From Plotosus lineatus (taxonomy: Eukaryota; Chordata; Actinopteri; Siluriformes; Plotosidae), in the NCBI GenBank assembly GCA_024760905.1, contig CM045737.1:17591848-17655847 (forward strand): a DNA stretch of 64,000 nucleotides, read 5' to 3'. Every line of letters begins with the position of its first letter. Within the stretch, counting starts at the first letter, position 1. Positions 1 to 11,371 of this stretch are shown piece after piece. The translations under genes were made by a program, and so were the position numbers. The notes beneath the pieces were generated by a model. The model did no database searches and was not told where the DNA came from. It was given only the letters and a program-made list of their open reading frames with translations.

Positions 1-82
1 TAATAATAATTAAAAAAATGTATTTTTATGCATTTGAAAAAAACAGACTGGTGACAGGACCATTGTTTTTGTTTGGGTTTTT

Positions 83-428
83 TTTCCTTTTGGCTTTCCC
101 CGTTTTTTTTTCCAGGGGTCTCGAGAGCGAATCATCTGATTCGCATGTTTGATTTGGCATAGGTCTTTACATCGGATTCCCTTCCTGACCCGACCCTTTC
201 GCAAGGGGCAGAAACACGCTGACGGCTATGCGGCTACTCTTGTCGAAAGTCAGCAATGGTTCTTTTACATGAACCTCTCACCATAGACAGTGAAAGACAT
301 AGCCGGCCTTTGATAACCCAGTTAGCTGCACTGTGAGGACGGTGACAACCTTGTGGAGAGTGGGACTCAAACCCCCAACCTTATGATCAGCGACCTAGTG
401 CCCTTTACCACCAGGCCACCACTGTCCC
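83..428 (-). mobile_element. SINE-1A, full length, minus strand
   Basis: Read on the minus strand, it starts with the tRNA-like head GGGACAGTGGTGGCCTGGTGG and carries a B-box-like region. It then has the common body (gcagctaactgggttatcaaaggccgg, split by a few changes) and tail A, ending in cccctgg...ggaaagccaaaagg. An imperfect short duplication (aggaccattg before, aggaccagtg after) may be the target-site duplication. It is the most diverged full-length copy. The family label is local. Confidence 0.85.
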
Positions 429-1644
429 TAGAGAGGACCAGTGCTTATAACCGCTATATTTAAGTGATAGTAGGAAGAAGCTAGACTCATGGACTTTGGT
501 TACAGCCTTATATTCTGACAGCCCATTAGCCTGACAGTGACAGTCAAACTGGTCCACCAGCCCAAACCCTAGGCTAGTGGACTACTGTATTGGAACAGAA
601 CCATCCCTATACACTTTCTCCAACAACATGTATGAACTGTATTTTGAAATGGTAAAAAAGGACAAAGTACCAGTGATATTTTGATAAGAATAATCCAAAC
701 TACATAATTGTGGTATAATAGAAAAAAGAAGAAAAAACTATATAAAGCTGCATCACACATCGAGGACCCTCTTCCTTTAGCAGCATGCTATTTATGTTTT
801 TTAAATATAAGTTGAAGCTGTCAAAAAATGTGCAATAAATGAAAAATGTATAGAGCAACGCACACAGTTTTACTCTGTGCCGTTAATTTTCCCAGTATAT
901 AATGCTATAAACAATATAACAAAGAATACCGGCCACTGACAGACCAAACTGATTTCTTAAGGAGAACAGCAGTCATTTTTTTTAGCAACACAAGTTTCAC
1001 ATTTTCAAAAAAAAGTTTCAAATTTTTTACACAAGTGTCATGGGAAACTATCAAATATGAATATGTGTTTTTGATACACTGCTCTTTGTTGGCACTTCCT
1101 TTTGGCCACCCGGCCCAAGCACTGGGCCATGTTTGCCTTGAGCACCACCCTTATCAGTGATGGTGTACTGTGCTGGTGGCTGACAGCAGGGCCACGTACA
1201 GTGGAGATCAGATAATGGTATCCCTGTTTAAATAAAGCACGGGTGGCTGTAAAGTGGGCTCGGAGGAAGGCTGCATTCTGCTTCAATCACAATGGAGTCA
1301 TTCTTTAGGCCTGGGGCAGAATAATATTGCTCTTCTGAAGCGGGTGGCACAGGAAAAGAGGGAGCTCCCAAAGGAGTTATCCGAAACCCCTGGCCTTTAT
1401 TTATGGCCGTTCGAGCACTGGCATACTGTATGCACCCATGGGAGAGCTCGGGAATCACAGCCTGACCAAATGGCCTGACTTGTAGAATAGACCTTGGGCA
1501 CATTGTGCTTTTTCAAGGTCTTGTGACTGGAGCCATCCAGGCTGATGGATTGTTGCATTTTTTTGGCGTCTCATGAAGGTTTCTGTGCTGCTACAGTATA
1601 CTAAAGAGATCATTCTTGGGAATTGTTAAAAAAAATGTTGAGAG
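429..1644. other. Unassigned, no gene recognised
   Basis: This is mixed-complexity sequence without a recognisable repeat. The part from 1060 to 1560 is less AT-rich and has overlapping chance frames on both strands (1038-1286 minus, 1228-1503 minus, 1254-1478 plus). None shows a known domain or splice pattern. Confidence 0.5.
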
Positions 1645-1687
1645 GTGTGTGTGTGTGTGTGTGTGTGTGTGCATGCACGCACACACA
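1645..1687 (+). repeat. (GT)n / (AC)n microsatellite
   Basis: A GT run is followed by gcatgcacgcacacaca, giving alternating purine-pyrimidine sequence throughout. Confidence 0.9.
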
Positions 1688-2200
1688 TTTTGAGTACTTG
1701 AATATGTTTTTAATGAGCAGAATGAGAACACCTGGAAGTGCAGGCATTTTGGCTGGTCCTCACTTTTTCATATGTGTGTTTGATGATTAACCCTGCCTGA
1801 CTTGGTTTGAAGGGGTTCAGGTTAGAATTACTTTTAGATTAGGGTTAGGGTTAGCATTAGGATCATTTACAGGGAACCCTCGCTACTTCGTACTTTAGTT
1901 CCTGTGGCTTCAGTGCATCCAGGGTTTTTCAAAAAATATTCTTAGAAAAAAAAGGAAATTAAGGAAAAATAGGGGAAAGCTTAAGGAAAATGCTGCAAAA
2001 CAAGGCCAATTATCCAAAAAAATCCAAACAAACAAAAACAATCCAAAATCCCCCAACAAAACTGCTTGCATTTTTATGTGAAGTGCACAAAGTGTGTGGA
2101 TTTCTATATTTACGTCTTATGCAATATTTTTGAATGTTTAATTGCCATTATAAGAATTTACAGACACTAGTGAAGTTGTGACTGTATGTTCCAGTGACGT

Positions 2201-2960
2201 ATGACGTTCATACTGTACTTTACATCCATAAATACCATTACCATTATGAAGATCAGTACCTCCAAGTCCGAGGCCATGGTTCTCAGTCGGACAATGGTGG
2301 AATGCACCCTCCGGGTCGGGAATGAGGTCCTGCCCCAAGTGGAGGAGTTTAAGTATCTTGGGGTCTTGTTTACGAGTGAGGGAAGGATGGAGCGAGAGAT
2401 CGACAGACGGATCGCTGCAGCCTCTGCTGTTAAGCGGTGCCTGTACCGGTCCGTCGTGGTGAAAAAGGAGCTGAGCCGCAAGGCGAAGCTCTCAATTTAC
2501 CAGTCGATCTACGTTCCAACCCTCACCTATGGTCACGAGCTTTGGGTAATGACCGAAAGAACAAGATCACGGATACAAGCGGCTGAAATGAGCTTTCTTC
2601 GCCGGGTGGCGGGGTTCTCCCTTAGAGATAGGGTGAGAAGCTCCGCCATCCGGGGAGAGCTCGGAGTAGATCCGCTGCTCCTCCGCATTGAGAGGGGCCA
2701 GCTGAGTTGGCTCGGGCATCTGGTCAGAATGCCCCCCCGGACGCCTCCCTGGTGTGGTGTTTCGGGCATGTCCAACCGGGAAGAGACCCCGGGGTCGACC
2801 TAGAACACGCTGGAGGGACTATGTCTCTCGGCTTGTCTGGGACTGCCTCGGTGTCCCCCCGGGAGAGTTGGAGGAAGTAGCTCGGGAGAGGGATGTCTGG
2901 ACCTTTTTGCTAAGGTTGCTGCCCCCGAGACCCGACCCTGGACTAAGCGGAAGAAGATGA
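2201..2960 (+). pseudogene. LINE-N reverse transcriptase C-terminal fragment
   Basis: About 230 residues are readable in two frames (up to about 2800, then from about 2754). The leading residues come from the Tigger flank, not from the LINE. No catalytic RT motif is included, because truncation removed the 5' part. It is not functional. Confidence 0.85.
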
Positions 2961-2980
2961 TGATGATGATGATGATGATG
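2245..2980 (+). mobile_element. LINE-N, 5'-truncated copy N1
   Basis: This is the 3' end of a non-LTR retrotransposon. It encodes the thumb and C-terminal region of reverse transcriptase (EFKYLGVLFTSEG, YGHELWVMTERTRS, SFLRRVAGFSLRD, RWRDYVSRL), with one frameshift near 2765. It ends in a (GAT)n-like tail at 2955-2980. A perfect 14-bp target-site duplication, aataccattaccat, flanks it at 2231-2244 and 2981-2994. The duplicated sequence belongs to the Tigger host, which fixes the order of insertion. The same family recurs at 9970-14238. The clade was not assigned. Confidence 0.93.
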
Positions 2981-3156
2981 AATACCATTACCATATTTCA
3001 CAAAACACCCCTAAATCAATTATTATAAACATAATGTTGTAAAATAATATCAAATATATCAAATAATATCAACATTAATTTCAAATAAATTCAAGCAAAA
3101 TAATTTCAAATAGATACATTTTAATCAAATTCACTGATCAAATATCAAATACAATA

Positions 3157-3372
3157 TCAAATATAACCTTTAACATGCTCTGTGATGCGATCTTTCTGCT
3201 TGTAAATGGTTCCGATGGTCGACGGAGCCATTTGGAAACAACGTGCAATAGTCACATGTTTTTCACCAGCATCAATTTTCTTGATAATAGCCATCATCGT
3301 TTCTAATGAGATTGCTTGCCACTTTTTATGATTACCGCTATCACTAGTAGGCTTACGCTTCTGACCAGCCAT
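3157..3372 (-). pseudogene. Tigger CENP-B-like N-terminal helix-turn-helix domain, isolated
   Basis: A 71-codon frame starts MAGQKRKPTSDSGNHKKW and contains SLETMMAIIKKIDAGEKHV and TIGTIYKQKDRI. This follows the pattern of the CENP-B/Tigger N-terminal DNA-binding domain: basic KRK start, then S-L-E-T-K-x-x-I-I-x-K-x-D-x-G, then a recognition helix ending T-I-Y-K-x-K-D-x-I. No DDE catalytic domain follows. A sister copy with the same domain is at 62947-63162. It is either a non-autonomous derivative or a fragment. Confidence 0.75.
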
Positions 3373-3839
3373 ATTTGTTTAGGGTTACAAAAATCCGCAA
3401 AACAGTGTAAACACAAAGATCACAGAGACGACGTCTTAACACAAGGGTAACACACAGTGAACTGGGAAGAAGGAGGGGCACGTTCAGTCTGTCGTTTGTA
3501 AACAATGGACGCAGCGTCATGACATCATTACATCAGCATACTACGTCGGTACGTCTCGTACTACAGAGAGCACGTTACACTCAAAATTTGACAAAAAAAA
3601 AAAATATATATATATGTAAAATCGAAAAATAGGTAACACGAATGAACATAAGTCGGGGAGCGTCTGTATAGTGTTGAATATGTATTTATTGATATTATAT
3701 ACACAGATACATGTACGTATACGTCAGTCAGGGGGTCGATCCTACTTCGTGGAAATTCGGCATTCGCGGAGGGTCCCAGTCCCCATTAACCACGAAAAGA
3801 GAGGGATCACTGTGTTCAGGTGTGATGGTTAAGGTTTGG

Positions 3840-4040
3840 TAAAAGATGTGGAAGCCCATCTCTTCTTCCACATAATGGCTGGAGTGCCATTGAGCAAGGC
3901 ACCTAACCCTCAACTGCTCTCCGGGCACCCCCAATGTGTGTGTGTAATAGCTACTGCACTGGATGGGTGAAATGCAGAGGAAATAATTTCCCTTATGGGA
4001 ATATAGTACAGTGTATCAAATACAAATTCAAAATCAAATT
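3840..4040 (+). repeat. Common teleost interspersed repeat fragment
   Basis: It contains the characteristic strings ttgagcaaggcacctaaccc, ctgctctccgggcaccc and ggatgggtgaaatgcagag, followed by aatttccc...tgggaat and gtatcaaat. These are typical of an abundant fish interspersed repeat. Boundaries are approximate and the family is not named. Confidence 0.6.
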
Positions 4041-4104
4041 CAAAGGACTAATGAATAGACTGTCAGTAAATGTCCCCACAATGATAGAAGTACTATTTAT
4101 TATT

Positions 4105-4106
<2 letters not shown>

Positions 4107-4164
<58 letters not shown>
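4107..4164 (+). repeat. (GT)n microsatellite, about 29 units
   Basis: This is a pure GT run flanked by tattatt and atgacaaat. Both strands are open through it, giving meaningless VCVC/HTHT frames. Confidence 0.97.
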
Positions 4165-4165
<1 letters not shown>

Positions 4166-4216
4166 TGACAAATAACTTGTTTGTGCATGTGAGCCTGAAA
4201 TTTGGCAACAATTTTT

Positions 4217-4875
4217 GATTCACTTACTCATTCTTTACAGAACTGCTTATTCCTGTTATGGGCATAGAGAGAATGGTGTGTTAAAGGATCTTGGCCAACA
4301 CTGGGCAAAGGCCTTGAGCAGCAGGCCAGACCATCGCAGGACCAACACGCTCATACGTTCATTCACACACCTACGAGCAATTTGGAGTCGCCAATTGGCC
4401 TAAAAAAACATGTCTTTGGGCTGTACTTTGGACACCAAAGTACCCCGAGGAAACATATGCAAACACCACACAAAAACATGGCAGTGGTGGTCTAGTGGTA
4501 TAGGGTGCTGAATCGCTGATCTAAAGGTTTGGGGTTCGAGTCCCTCTCTCCACAAGGTTGTCACTGTCCCCCCAGTGCAGCTAACTGGGTTATCAAAGAC
4601 CGGCCATGTCTCTCACTGCCTGTGGTGTGAGGCATGTAAAAGAACCATTGCTGACTTTCGACAAGAGTAGGCTGCAAAGCCGACAGCATATTTCCGCCCT
4701 ACTCTACCCTCACCCAGAGTCAGCTGGGATGGGCTCCAGCCTCCCCGTGACCCTAATTACGATTAAGCGGTTACAGAAAATGAACTGAACACACAAAAAC
4801 ACCCAACTCTAGGACTTAAATCCAGGATCCTCTGATGTAAAGTAGATATTATAACCAGTACGCTACCATTCCATG
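4217..4875 (-). mobile_element. SINE-2, minus strand, hosting a SINE-1B insert
   Basis: The sequence shows the fish SINE-2 layout in reverse: a tail-side region (ttacagaactgcttattcctg), the body (caatttggagtcgccaattggcc, catgtctttgg), then the head-side region (aaatccaggatcctctg ... aaccagtacgctaccattcc). On the minus strand that last part is a tRNA-like start with a B box (ggatttaagtcc). Bases 4479-4789 are a separate inserted SINE-1B. Confidence 0.75.
4479..4789 (+). mobile_element. SINE-1B, inserted in SINE-2
   Basis: It has the tRNA-like head with A box (tggtctagtgg) and B box (GGTTCGAGTCC), the common body, then tail B (gtcagctgggatgggctccag ... gattaagcggttacagaaaatg). A 12-bp target duplication, cacacaaaaaca, flanks it at 4467-4478 and 4790-4801. 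RNA polymerase III would drive transcription from the internal boxes. Confidence 0.92.
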
Positions 4876-5059
4876 TTTCTTGTTTGTTTTTCCTAATTCA
4901 TAATCTATAATTGTTTAAAATGGCAAAAGGCAAACAACAACATGTAGTTACAATTTAAACTTTTTTCTCTTTGAGTCTCACAGTTCGAAGGACAGTCTCT
5001 TCTTGATTATTGAGACACTGGACCATGAGAATTTACTATGAAAGCCAGAGACCAATATT

Positions 5060-5402
5060 CATTCATTACATTCCTGAATCGCGTAATCCTAATTTGGGTC
5101 AAAGTGAGACTGGCATCCATCTTAGCTGACTCTGGACGAGGGCATGGTACACCCTGGACAGCTCGTCAGGCCATCACAGGGCTGACACGCCGCACACGAC
5201 CATTCATACTCACACTCACACCTACAGGCAATTTGGAACAGCCAATTGACCTACTGTGTATATTTTTGGACTGTGGGAGGAAATCCACGGAAACACGGAG
5301 AGCATGCAAACTCCACACAGAAATGCTCGCACTGGGAATCAAACCCAGAACATTCTTGGTGTCAGGCATATGTGCTAACCATTACGCCGCCATGCCGCTC
5401 CG
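5060..5402 (-). mobile_element. SINE-2, minus strand
   Basis: It contains ggtacaccctggacagctcg, a caatttggaacagccaattg block, actgtgggagg, catgcaaactccacacagaa and gaatcaaacccag followed by gtgctaaccattacgccgcc. On the minus strand this starts with a tRNA-like promoter (A box tggttagcac, B box gggtttgattcc). The frame at 5038-5421 is incidental. Confidence 0.8.
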
Positions 5403-6628
5403 AGACCATCAATTTTCTTAAATGGTTAATTTCTCGACTCAAAAAGAAGAGCTGACAATGGACATAACCCACTATAAATAAATAATCTGAATTAAACTCA
5501 GAAGACTATAACATCCACAGCGGTCTCTTGTGAGATCTATACATGGCAAACCCGTATGTGTTTATCAATTTGCACATTCTCCTACTTCGACACCTGATGC
5601 CACCACCCTCACTCTCTAATCTGTATGGATTTACTGTCTTCGATTCCACTTTTAGCCTATAGAGATGTTTTATATAGCTCCATGGGACACTTTCTCTCTT
5701 TGAGCTCAAGGTGAAAATGAGAGCTGAAAGATCAACAAAGATGTGAAACCCTCTTTCACACTACTAATGAATCCAACTCCTTAGTGATTAAGAGTAGATC
5801 CGGTTCCTGCATTATCTCTGTCTTTAATAAACTTAGTTGGTTAATGAACACAATAGTTTAAAGCTGCTTTGATCTTTAAACTTAAACCCAACAAATGGCA
5901 AGTAGAAGGAGAGGAAGTCTGTCACAAATGAGCCCAGGTTGGGATAGAGCAAGAACTCTTTTTGTTGTCTTATGGTGACCTTCTTGTCAGCGTTCCCTGC
6001 AAGCTGATAATTCTTCTGTTACTCCTTTGCTGACTTTGTGAATGTAGATCTCTTCATGGGTAGTTGATCACATGACTGTGTTAGAGTGTGTCGTTAACAT
6101 ACCACCGCCTTGACAAAAGCAGTAATTATTATTCCTTGGCTGTGGTTAATGAGACCAGCTGCAAGTGAGGCCCCTCTGTCATTGTCCTCAAACCCCCTTC
6201 ATATACAGCACTATTCACCATCTCCTTTATATGACTAAATTTCTATGAAATTCTCCACCCTCACCACCCCCCCCCCACCACCCACCCACCCCCAAACCTA
6301 ACTTGGGCACATAATGGACTCTGAAATTCGAGACAGGGCTCACATGACTTTGTCATTCCTCTACGCTTGAAGAGTTGGTTTAGTGTGTCACATAACCGAC
6401 ATATACTATACTTCTTTTTCAGCGTCTCTTATCCACTCTAACTCTCATCTTCCTCTTCCTCCTCCTCATTCTAGATCTTCCCACCATATATACGGACTAC
6501 ACCCTCCATAGAGGAGCTGAGCTTTTGGAGATTGGGTTACGTGTCATTAACAGTGTCTCTGTAGACCCATTCAAGCAAGTAATTAGCAGGAGAACGTGCA
6601 TTCCCATGGTGATGCAGGACATAAGCCA

Positions 6629-6677
<49 letters not shown>
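6629..6677 (+). repeat. (AC)n microsatellite
   Basis: An uninterrupted AC run of about 24 units. Confidence 0.97.
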
Positions 6678-6678
<1 letters not shown>

Positions 6679-6974
6679 TAAGGAATGAACCCGTTATGCC
6701 GTGACCGAACTGCCCTCACAGTCTGAGTGACCATGGCTACATATCTATCTAGGATCGTGTGCAGAAAAAACAAAGACTTTCAAGGCAGTCAAAATAGTTG
6801 CTCAGTATAGCAGAAAGACGGGCAGCTGTCTCATAGTAAACTAAGATCAAAGTTCAGCGGGCTTGCCAGCTCAGTAGCCCATTAATCCCCATTGATTGCT
6901 GTCACTTGGTCTGATACGACTCATTCTCCCAAAATATCATGTACACTATGATAACTGCCGCCAAACCTATCCTG

Positions 6975-6975
<1 letters not shown>

Positions 6976-7008
<33 letters not shown>

Positions 7009-7015
7009 CTCTTTC
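6976..7015 (+). repeat. (CT)n microsatellite
   Basis: A CT run with one CG interruption, which creates a false SERERERE-type frame on the minus strand. Confidence 0.95.
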
Positions 7016-9706
7016 TCATTTCTAATTGGTTCTCGATTAGCCGAATGGGAGTCAGTAGTGCCTTGCTGCTGAACAGGCCCTGGGTGGAATGGTTTCTTCA
7101 AATAAAGAGCCGAAAGCGAGAATTTCGACCCTTGTCTAGGTAACACATCCGTGACTGAGAGAACAATAATAGCTCTGCCTGAAAATGCGAGGGACAAAAT
7201 AACAGCAGAGGTTTCCATTACAAAGGCCCTGGATGGACAACAGGACTGCTGCTTTGAAGGCCTATTCACAAGAAGTGAGTTCCACATGGATCAGGTTGCC
7301 TTTATTTAGGCCCTACCTGGAAACTGAGGAGGAATAGGACCTCATTTGATGTGACAGGCAATTGCAGTTCTTATACACCCACCCACCCCCCAACCCCACC
7401 ACCCGCCCCCAACCCCACAAACTCAACACCTGTTTGCATCATATCATATACAAAGAACAATTTTACTTTGGCTTCTTTGAAAACCTTTTGGCTCAAAGTG
7501 CACACTATGCACTTCAAAACTGCACTTAAATTATTCATCTCTATGCTAAACAGATGCCACTCATTATACTTTTTCAAACACAGCATTGTCCCACAGAGTA
7601 TTAATTTCTGTATGCCCTGTAGATTGACCATAGTTGGGCCATGATTGATTTTTTTTTTTTTTTGCTTTGACAAATGTTATGTTATTTGTGTACTCACTAT
7701 ATATTCATACTGCACATGCATATATATTCACTAAGTCATCTGTGTTGCCCTTATGTAGTTAATAGTGGAATCTTTCTGATGAATTCAAAACATTTTTCGG
7801 TATAAATAACACCTGCATGCCTGTATATTTGTAGTCAATCTTTCCCTTGATCCACTGGCTATTTAAAACAAAGTTTTAAACAAACACTGTAGACACTAAG
7901 GACAGTTAAGTACCAGAAAGTGGCATGATATTTCTGACCTCATTTGTTCACATCTTGACATGGCGACTGGCCGTCAAGACCTTGGTCTGCTAAGGACATC
8001 ATGTGAAGTTAGACACCATGGGAGCGCTAACAGAAATGCTGCAGGCACCCCTGCTAAGTGCATTCCCAGAGGCCTTCTTTCTCTTATCCATGGACATGGC
8101 CAAATCCCTGCTTGACCCTGACTGATAAGCTCATGGAGAGCAAACTGCTGTGAGAGACAGGGGAAAAAAACAGGACTACAAAAAGACAGAGAAAAGAAGG
8201 GAATGTTTCAATGATTCTGGGATGTGAAAAGGCCTCCTGTGGTCTGGCTAGTGTTGTGGTGCCATGGAGGCTAATTTGGAATGACAGGATGGGTAGATGG
8301 ACAGTACTGGCTTGGGGTGCTCACTTAAGTCCAAGCTTAACATTCTGTTGGGATCCCTTAGTGATATTTAAGATAAGATATGGGCGGTCTTATAGGGAGG
8401 CCTGCTGATGATTGGGTGCTATGATCGCATGGCAAGTTTTCATCTACCTTGAGTGGATATGGGAAGCCAGGGGCATTTACAACATGGAGTCAATTGCTCC
8501 GCATTAAGAATAGTCAGTATAGCATCATTAAGACTGCACATGCATTGTAAGTTTTTTCAAAGGGACTCGCCTATTTCTTTCACCTATTTCCTGGGGCAAT
8601 CCTATTTTAATTCCATAATGCATTGGCTAAATGTTTTGGTTTGATATCAAGTAAAGTGTACTCATTATAGATTAAGTTTTTTCTAAATAAGCCACATGTA
8701 ATAACTGTTAAAAAAAAATATATAAGTATTTAGTGTATGTATCATCCACTACTGAAACGGTCATCTTTTCCAGCGCATTGAAAGGTTGAACAACTAGGGA
8801 GCAAGGGTAACAAAATAGTTACATCCCCACTGCAAATTATGAATTAAAGAGAAATTCAAGTGGAAAAAGTTGTCAACTCATATTTATCATAATTTTGATA
8901 TTTCATAAAAGAAGTCTTAGTTGCTTACTTCCGAAATATTTGATTTACATACGTTATACAGTACTACAATACAGTACGTATCTGTTTTTTTTATATTTTT
9001 ACTCGTCAGCTGTCCATAACTATTAATCCCGCATACTCTATAATTAGGTCTACAGTTCAGACCATAAAATCCTTTGCAGGGCATAATGAACAATTATATG
9101 CACATTGATTAGATTTACAGCCACCAGTCAACATACAATCGTGTACAGTATTTGTATGTCATCCTTGATTTAAACATATTTTATTCAGTCAAGAAAAGGA
9201 TTGAGTACAAGTTATCCAACTTAAATAAGCCTTCTCCTAGATAGATGCAGAACTTATGTTACAATAATGTTTCGCAAGAAGAAGTATTTGTATGTCATCC
9301 TTGAAGAGACTGATTTGATGGAAACCCATAAAAACACATAGAGAGTAACTCAAATGGTTAACCCTGATCTGTGAGAAACCTCCCAAATGTTAACTATTTT
9401 ATTCAATTTTAAAATAATAAATATAATAAAATTACCACTATGAAGTTAAAAACATGGCCAAAAAGTCACCAAGAAGTGTTCAACAAATCAAAAGCATTTT
9501 ATATTTTAAGCTCTTCAGGGTATTACTTGTACTGTAACAAGCTTGGGCAAACTTAGCATGTTGATATCCAGTTACATGTGGGAGCTTGGAACTTGTGCAT
9601 AGAAATGGAAGCTTCACTAAATGCTTGGAGAAGATGAAAAAAGATTGATTCGATTTTGTTCATTTACATTTGAATTGATTACCATTAAACAACCCCCTCC
9701 TTGAAC

Positions 9707-9960
9707 AGCCCCCAGTGCGGCTAACTGGGTTATCAAAGGCGGGCCATGTCTCTCACTGTCTATGGTGAGAGTCATGTAAAAGAACCATTGCTGAATTTCG
9801 TAAAGAGTAGGCTGCAAAGTCGTCAGTATGTTTCTGTTTCTTGCTAAAAAGGGTTGTGACAGGAAGGGCATCCGACGAAAAACCTCTGCCAAATCAAACG
9901 TGCGAATCAGATGATTCGCTGTGGCGACTCCCGAGTAAAAGGGAAAAAGCTGAAAGGAAG
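9707..9960 (+). mobile_element. SINE-1A, 5'-truncated
   Basis: The tRNA-like head is missing. The copy begins in the body (ccccagtgcggctaactggg), continues through catgtctctcactgtctatgg and gaaccattgctga, and ends with tail A (gaagggcatccgacg ... gattcgctgtggcgac ... aaagctgaaaggaa). It abuts the LINE-N2 5' region. Confidence 0.88.
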
Positions 9961-10487
9961 ACAGACTCCTTGAATCGCCACCTTATTGTGGTGCAGGGGT
10001 TGCGTGACCTAATGATCTTAGGAGGTATGTTGTTGGGGGCATAATGTCCCTGGTAGGGTCACCCAAGACAAACAGGTTCTGGGTGAAGGTCAAGACCAAG
10101 TGTGGTTCAGAAGACCTCTATGCTAAATAAAAACAAATCAAGGACACAGTTACCCTTGCCCGGATGCGGGTCACCGGGGTCCCCCCTGGAGCCAGGCCTG
10201 GGAGAGAGGCTCGACGGCGAGCGCCTGGTGGTCGGGCTTCTGCCCATGGAGCCCGGCCGGGCCCAGCCCTAAAAGGAGACATGAGTCCGCCCGCCCATGG
10301 ATCCACCACCTGTGGGAGGGGCTATAGGGGCCAGGTGCAATGTCAGTTGGGTGGCAGCTGAAGGCATGGGTTCTGTTGGACCGATCCACGGTTACTGACT
10401 CTGACTCTTGGGACATGGAATGTCACCTCTCTGGCGGGGAAGGAGCCTGAGCTGCTACGTGAGGTTGAGAGATACCGACTAGATTTC

Positions 10488-11124
10488 CTGTGGAACCTCA
10501 CCTTACGATAGTTTCAGCAAATGAAAAATCCAGGTGACTAAAAACATTTTCCAAAATTTTTTGTCTCTGTACACGAAGCAAGTTCTCCTTCTGAAACACA
10601 CCAAACGCACTATTCAAACATTCAAACGCGCCATTCAAACATTAAAACACGCCATTCAAAAATTCAAACAATGCACGAGCTGCTCTCCCATTGCCTATCT
10701 TCTAACATCTGGCCCCACTGACCTCCCATTGGCTAGGAGGGATGACGAAGCTCCCTCCCATTGGATATCTCCCAACATCCCACAACACTGGCCTCCCATT
10801 GGCTAGGAGGAATGACGCAGCTCCCTTGAGCAGCAGCTTGTTTCATGAGTTTTTCAAGTGTGCTCATTGCAACTTTATTTTTTGGCTCAGGATTTTAACC
10901 TTGCATAAATATTTGTAAGATTATAACTCTGCTAAGAAGACATGGTTAACACGAAGTAAGTACTGTACCTTAAAAGGTATGCTTTTATAATTTTTAAAGG
11001 GTAGTATTGCGGGCCTTGGAATGAATCAGGCATTTTATATGTAAAATGCAGTTCTACTTACGAAAAATCCAGGTTACGAAAAAGGCTCTGGAACAGATTA
11101 ATTTCGTAAGGTGAGGTACCACTG
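10488..11124 (-). mobile_element. Tigger-type MITE family G, inserted in LINE-N2
   Basis: The termini are inverted: left ctgtggaacctcaccttacga, right tttcgtaaggtgaggtaccactg followed by TA. Removing it rejoins LINE-N reading across ccgactagat... tagtcgggttc. The interior holds repeated units with ctcccattggctaggaggga. A second copy is at 34016-34526. No transposase is encoded. Confidence 0.88.
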
Positions 11125-11371
11125 TAGTCGGGTTCTTCACAATGCATAGCTTGGGCTCATCTTGAGAGTGGCTGGACCTTATTCCATTCTGGAGTTGCTC
11201 GGGGGAGAGGCGGTGAGCTGGTGTGGACATCCTTGTTGCTCTCACCCCCCCCCCCCCCCCCGTCTCGGTGCCCAAGCATTGGGGTGCTCCCCAGTCGACG
11301 AAAGGGTAGCTTCCCTCCGCCTGTTGGTGGGAGGATGATTCCTGACTGTTATTTGTTTTTATGCACCTGAG

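Larger units (their letters stand above)
2161..3666 (-). mobile_element. Tigger/pogo-like element T1, inserted in MITE M
   Basis: The left terminus CAGAC begins right after a TA, and the right terminus ...cggggagcgtctg is followed by TA. Outside these ends the MITE sequence continues without a gap, as seen by comparison with intact MITE copies. The family termini are CAGACGCTCCCC(G/A)ACTTACG. The left terminus here has lost part of the repeat. A short gene on the minus strand encodes only a CENP-B-type N-terminal DNA-binding domain. A LINE fragment (2245-2980) is inserted in the left part. Confidence 0.85.
1870..3822 (+). mobile_element. MITE family M (CAGGGATCCCT termini), interrupted copy
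   Basis: The left end is cagggaaccctcgctacttcg and the right end is gagagggatcactg, matching the inverted termini CAGGGATCCCTCGC of four other copies in this window. The preceding TA suggests the TA target duplication of Tc1/mariner-type elements. The body contains the diagnostic gcaaaacaaggcc and aatatgtatttattgatatta strings. No coding capacity is seen in the family. Here the copy is split by a Tigger-like element, which itself holds a LINE. Confidence 0.85.
5403..9706. other. Low-repeat block, no gene recognised
   Basis: Apart from microsatellites at 6629-6677 and 6976-7015, C-rich tracts near 6264-6296 and 7378-7420, and a poly-T at 7649-7664, no interspersed repeat was recognised here. 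It is the longest such stretch upstream of nudt14. The parts 5990-6240, 6500-6625, 7020-7300 and 7940-8130 have balanced composition and several TAAT cores. They could hold conserved non-coding elements, but this is only a composition-based impression. Confidence 0.4.

Noticed and set aside
3934..4223. Frames with VCVCVC / HTHTHT runs
   Set aside because: These are translations of the (GT)n microsatellite, with no other support.
4479..4560. Genuine tRNA gene
   Set aside because: The A and B boxes are present, but the acceptor and anticodon stems do not fold as a functional tRNA, and the head continues into a SINE body repeated many times in the window.
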